From the NCBI GenBank assembly GCA_964617625.1, contig CAZTZL010000103.1, positions 1 to 9,893 on the forward strand: a stretch of 9,893 nucleotides of DNA, given 5' to 3'. Under the pieces are notes generated by a model that saw nothing but the letters and a program-made list of their open reading frames with translations, did no database searches and was not told where the DNA came from. Shown piece after piece: positions 7,057 through 9,893 of the stretch. The translations under genes and the position numbers were made by a program. Origin of the DNA: CAZTZL01 sp964617625. Lineage in GTDB: Bacteria; Zhuqueibacterota; QNDG01; DSAB01. Position 1 is the first letter of the stretch, and each line of letters begins with the position of its first letter.

Positions 7057-7578
7057 ATGAATCAATTAAATAACACCAATCGGACCAGGAACGTTCAGCT
7101 TTCAAGATCACAATTCGAGAACGTTTCAGAATGTTTGGCCTACCTGGCTGAAAAGCTACGGCTCACCGCATTGATTCTCGTCAACAGCAGCGGGCAGGTC
7201 TGTGCAAAAAAAAGTTCGCCAGATTGGCAGGCCGATACGACCCTGCTCGCGACACTGACAGCAAACAGTTTCGCCGCTACAACGGAGATTGCACGTTTGC
7301 TCGGAGAGAAAATCCGCTTCAGAATGGTCCTGCACGAAGGAGAAAATCAAAACGTCTATGTCTCTTCGGTCACATCGGAGTACTTTTTAATCGTCATATT
7401 TGAAAAGGACGTGGCACTCGGTATGGTTCGGCTTTTTACAAAAAGAACGATCGATCAATTATTGCCGGTGCTCAAACAGAATGACAAATCAAACACCAGG
7501 ATGGATCAAATATTCAGCAAACAATTTCAATCTCTTCTGGACGAAGAGCTCGACCAATCATTAAAAGAAAAAACCTGA
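7057..7578 (+). CDS. Roadblock/LC7 domain protein, MglB-like
   Basis: A 173-residue cytoplasmic protein with one roadblock/LC7 domain at about 18-135: a first helix (ENVSECLAYLAEKLRL), strands with the dyad LILVNSSGQVCA, the long helix LLATLTANSFAATTEIARLL, and strands RFRMVLHEG, NVYVSSV and YFLIVIFEKD followed by a helix. A charged C-terminal helix (about 140-173) extends beyond the domain, as in Myxococcus MglB. MglB dimers act as GTPase-activating protein for the small GTPase MglA at the cell pole. The direct neighbour is an MglA-family gene 27 bp downstream, which strongly supports this role. TAGGGA precedes the ATG by a proper distance. GAP activity is inferred from family and context. 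Confidence 0.87.
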   Translation: MNQLNNTNRTRNVQLSRSQFENVSECLAYLAEKLRLTALILVNSSGQVCAKKSSPDWQADTTLLATLTANSFAATTEIARLLGEKIRFRMVLHEGENQNVYVSSVTSEYFLIVIFEKDVALGMVRLFTKRTIDQLLPVLKQNDKSNTRMDQIFSKQFQSLLDEELDQSLKEKT

Positions 7579-7605
7579 ACCGACAAAAAAGGGGAACCTT
7601 ACATC

Positions 7606-8214
7606 ATGTTTATCCATTGGGCACTACAGGAAATTCATTTGAAGATTGTATACTACGGACCGGCACTCTGTGGAAAAACAGCCAACATTCAGCATATCTA
7701 TTCAAGAATCGATCCTGCCCTGAAAAGCGACATGGTCATGCTGAAAACCCGAGAGGACAGGACTTTATTCTTCGACTTTCTGCAGTTGGAAGTCGGACGC
7801 ATCGAAGGGAAAAAACCAAAATTCAATTTGTACACGGTTCCCGGACAGGTCAATTACGATATGACGAGAAAAATCGTACTCAACGGGGTCGATGGAATCG
7901 TCTTCGTGGCCGATTCACAAACCGAGATGATGGATGCCAATCTGGACACCCTCCTCGATCTCGAAAAACATCTCATTGTTATGGGGAAATCTCTGGAAGA
8001 TTTTCCATGGGTGCTTCAATACAATAAAAGGGATCTTTCCTCCATCGAATCCGTGGAAGAAATGGAGAAGAAATTAAACTTTTTCGGTGTACCCTATTTC
8101 GAAGCTTCCGCCACACAGGGCCAAGGAGTTTTCCCCACTTTAAAAGAAGTCATCAAGAAAGTTGTGGCGAACGTCCATTCCCAGCTCGAAGACAATCAAA
8201 GGATGCGTGCCTGA
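7606..8214 (+). CDS. mglA: MglA-family Ras-like small GTPase
   Basis: A 202-residue GTPase that in other bacteria marks the leading pole and controls gliding or twitching polarity. The N-terminus (MFIHWALQEIHLKIVYYGP) matches the characteristic MglA start. The P-loop is GPALCGKT (18-25); switch I contains the invariant R52-T53 before LFFDF, the position of the intrinsic arginine finger; the switch II motif is TVPGQ (77-81), replacing Ras DxxG and giving catalytic Gln81; the base-specificity motif NKRD is at 140-143 and an SAT motif follows near 168-170. The C-terminal tail (NVHSQLEDNQRMRA) has no lipidation signal. An AAGGGGAA Shine-Dalgarno lies about 11 bases before the ATG. Its TGA overlaps the next gene's ATG by one base, suggesting translational coupling. 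Confidence 0.95.
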   Translation: MFIHWALQEIHLKIVYYGPALCGKTANIQHIYSRIDPALKSDMVMLKTREDRTLFFDFLQLEVGRIEGKKPKFNLYTVPGQVNYDMTRKIVLNGVDGIVFVADSQTEMMDANLDTLLDLEKHLIVMGKSLEDFPWVLQYNKRDLSSIESVEEMEKKLNFFGVPYFEASATQGQGVFPTLKEVIKKVVANVHSQLEDNQRMRA

Positions 8215-8612
8215 TGGAGAACCGTGCAACAACTACTCAGGGGAATGGGAAAACCACCGCCCAGGAAACCATCGAAAGAGCCATGCGCTTCTTCGGAGAA
8301 AAAGACCGATGGGAAAGCATGTATCTCTTCTCTTCGGAAGGATTGCTCATGGCGCGCGAAGGAAAATCCGATACTTATAATGAGGAAAATCTGCTGGAAT
8401 TTGCTTTTTCCCTGATTGAGACTGTGCAGCTCCTTGGTGGAAATGTTCCAGTTAAGGAAATCGCCGTCAGGGGAAAAGAAAGAAAAATGCTCATTTTTCA
8501 GTATATTGAAGCATGGGGAGAAAGTATCATTCTGGCCGCTGTAATTTCCGGCAAAAGAGGATACCGGAGAGCCATGAATCAAGTTGTGAAGCAAATTCAA
8601 AAGGTAAATTGA
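8214..8612 (+). CDS. Second roadblock/LC7-like protein of the mgl cluster
   Basis: A 132-residue cytoplasmic protein. After a polar N-terminus, a helix (AQETIERAMRFFGEKDRW) leads into a strand (SMYLFSSEGLLMARE), the helix EENLLEFAFSLIETVQLLGG, strands VKEIAVRGKERKMLIFQYI and SIILAAVIS, and a terminal helix. The order helix-strand-SxxGLLxAR-helix-strands-helix fits a diverged roadblock/LC7 domain. Its ATG overlaps the mglA TGA (TGATG), so expression is probably coupled to the GTPase. In Myxococcus the MglB paralogue MglC works with MglB in cell-pole reversal; this protein could play a similar role, or form a heterodimer with the upstream MglB-like protein. Assignment rests on fold pattern and position, with no conserved catalytic motif expected. 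Confidence 0.75.
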   Translation: MENRATTTQGNGKTTAQETIERAMRFFGEKDRWESMYLFSSEGLLMAREGKSDTYNEENLLEFAFSLIETVQLLGGNVPVKEIAVRGKERKMLIFQYIEAWGESIILAAVISGKRGYRRAMNQVVKQIQKVN

Positions 8613-8676
8613 GTCTCGCCTGAAAATAAAGTGAACCATCTTGTTGAATCCATGAGTCGGATATTATCGTTTCTTT

Positions 8677-9893
8677 ATGGAAAAGTATAACCATAAAAAA
8701 ATGATCACTGCCTGGTGCATGTACGACTGGGCAAACTCGGCATTCTATACCACTGTCATGGCTGCAGTGCTTCCGATTTTCTTCCGCCAGATCGCTGCCG
8801 CGAATCTGTCTCAATACCAGCATCAGTTCGCCACTTCCGTTTGGGGATACACTTCAGCCGTCGCTATGATCGGTGTGGCCGTTCTCTCTTTGATATTCGG
8901 GCCTGTTTCGGATTATAGTGGTTCAAAAAAAAGGTATCTGGCCGTTTTTACGGCATTCGGTGCGGTGTCCACTTCACTTCTTGCGCTCACCGGAAGCGGG
9001 GACTGGCTCTGGGTTTCTCTCCTGTTCATCATTGCCAACATCGGATGCGCCGGAGGTGATGTGTTTTATAACGGCCTGCTGCCCCACATTGCACGCCCGG
9101 GCGAAATCGACCGCGTATCAACCAGAGGTTACGCGCTGGGATACATCGGGGGCGGACTGCTTCTGGCCGTAAACATCGGCATGATTTTCTTTTTGCCGAA
9201 AACAACGCTGGCATCGGGAAAAACAGTCCCACTGTTGGGAATGCAGCTTTCTTTTCTCAGTGTCGGTATCTGGTGGATTGTTTTCTCGATTCCTCTGTTC
9301 CGTCGCGTCCCGGAACCGCCGCGTATAAAAAAAGGAGTGCCCGGCGAAAATCCGGTGAAAATTTCAATGCGGAGACTCTCGGCTACCTTTCATGACATCC
9401 GGAAATACAAACAGCTTTTTTTATTTCTCGTCGCTTTCTGGTTTTACAATGACGGCATCGGAACGATCATTAAAATGGCCACAGCTTATGGGGATGAAAT
9501 CGGCATCGGCACACTCGATCTGATCGGCGCCCTGCTTCTCGTTCAGATGGTCGGCATTCCGCTCTCCCTGCTTTTTGGTCGAATCGCAGGATGGATCGGT
9601 GCAAAAGAATCCATCCTTATGGGTCTCGGCATTTATACATTGATTTCAGTCGGCGGATTCTTCATGACCAAAGCCATTCATTTCTGGATTCTCGCATTTA
9701 TGGTCGGCCTCGTTCAAGGGGGCACACAGGGACTGAGCCGGTCGCTTTACGCAAGCATGATCCCGAAAGCCAAATCGTCCGAATTCTTCAGTTTTTACAA
9801 CATCAGCAGCAAGTTTGCCGGAATCGCTGGCCCCGCCGTTTTCGGCCTCACCAGCCAGTTCACCCGGAACAGCCGTCTCGGAATTTTGTCCCT
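8677..9893 (+). CDS. UMF1-family MFS transporter (3' end outside window)
   Basis: The frame is open from the ATG at 8677 to the right edge, 405 complete codons without a stop, so only the last few tens of residues of a roughly 430-460 residue family member are missing. The N-terminal YDWANSAFY (16-24) is the signature of the UMF1/Atg22-like MFS group. MFS motif A (GPVSDYSGSKKR) is at 75-86, between helices 2 and 3. Many hydrophobic helices follow, with a cytoplasmic loop near 210-245 that separates the two halves and a VQGGTQGLSRSLYASMIP segment typical of the family. Relatives export or take up unknown, possibly amino-acid-like, solutes. It starts 64 bp after the second roadblock gene with no obvious Shine-Dalgarno or terminator between; a role in the mgl operon is unlikely but not excluded. 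Confidence 0.9.
   Translation, partial: MEKYNHKKMITAWCMYDWANSAFYTTVMAAVLPIFFRQIAAANLSQYQHQFATSVWGYTSAVAMIGVAVLSLIFGPVSDYSGSKKRYLAVFTAFGAVSTSLLALTGSGDWLWVSLLFIIANIGCAGGDVFYNGLLPHIARPGEIDRVSTRGYALGYIGGGLLLAVNIGMIFFLPKTTLASGKTVPLLGMQLSFLSVGIWWIVFSIPLFRRVPEPPRIKKGVPGENPVKISMRRLSATFHDIRKYKQLFLFLVAFWFYNDGIGTIIKMATAYGDEIGIGTLDLIGALLLVQMVGIPLSLLFGRIAGWIGAKESILMGLGIYTLISVGGFFMTKAIHFWILAFMVGLVQGGTQGLSRSLYASMIPKAKSSEFFSFYNISSKFAGIAGPAVFGLTSQFTRNSRLGILS

Noticed and set aside
8918..9172. Frameshift at the A-run near 8927-8934 in the MFS gene
   Set aside because: The MFS frame continues without interruption through the A-run with motif A intact and family-typical sequence after it, so the overlapping alternative frame is a shadow.

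Overview
This window looks like chromosomal DNA from an uncultured bacterium, probably a metagenome scaffold because it contains a run of exactly 100 Ns at 1511-1610. Moderate GC, AT-rich intergenic spacers full of palindromic repeats, weak Shine-Dalgarno sequences on several genes, and an MglA/MglB polarity cassette fit a lineage in or near the FCB group (Calditrichaeota/KSB1-like) or a deltaproteobacterium-like group. No rRNA or other phylogenetic marker is present to settle this, so placement is inference.

Layout. Positions 1-3382 hold four genes read on the minus strand, in transcription order: a small DUF2007-like protein (3382-3125), histidyl-tRNA synthetase hisS (2891-1623), a CPBP/CAAX-type intramembrane protease whose N-terminus is lost in the N gap (visible part 1510-1202), and an exported tetratricopeptide-repeat (TPR) protein (1133 to beyond the left edge). 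From about 3600 the genes run on the plus strand: primosomal helicase priA (3721-6168), a calcineurin-like phosphoesterase (6313-7041), a roadblock/LC7 MglB-like protein (7057-7578), an MglA-family small GTPase (7606-8214), a second roadblock-like protein overlapping it (8214-8612), and a UMF1-family MFS transporter (8677 to beyond the right edge).

The two larger intergenic spaces carry the repeats. Between the DUF2007-like gene and hisS are two facing palindromic units (2975-3082) that can fold in alternative ways. In the divergent region between the DUF2007-like gene and priA is an inverted array of CAAAT-like words (3421-3547), followed by a TATAAT box and two short hairpins just before priA.

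Functionally, hisS and priA are housekeeping genes. The distinctive part is the compact plus-strand unit phosphoesterase - MglB-like - MglA-like - second roadblock protein. It has the parts of a polarity switch (a GTPase, its GTPase-activating roadblock protein and a second roadblock partner) with a metallophosphoesterase attached. The rest of the window is mostly ordinary, and I do not see a clearly unprecedented system.
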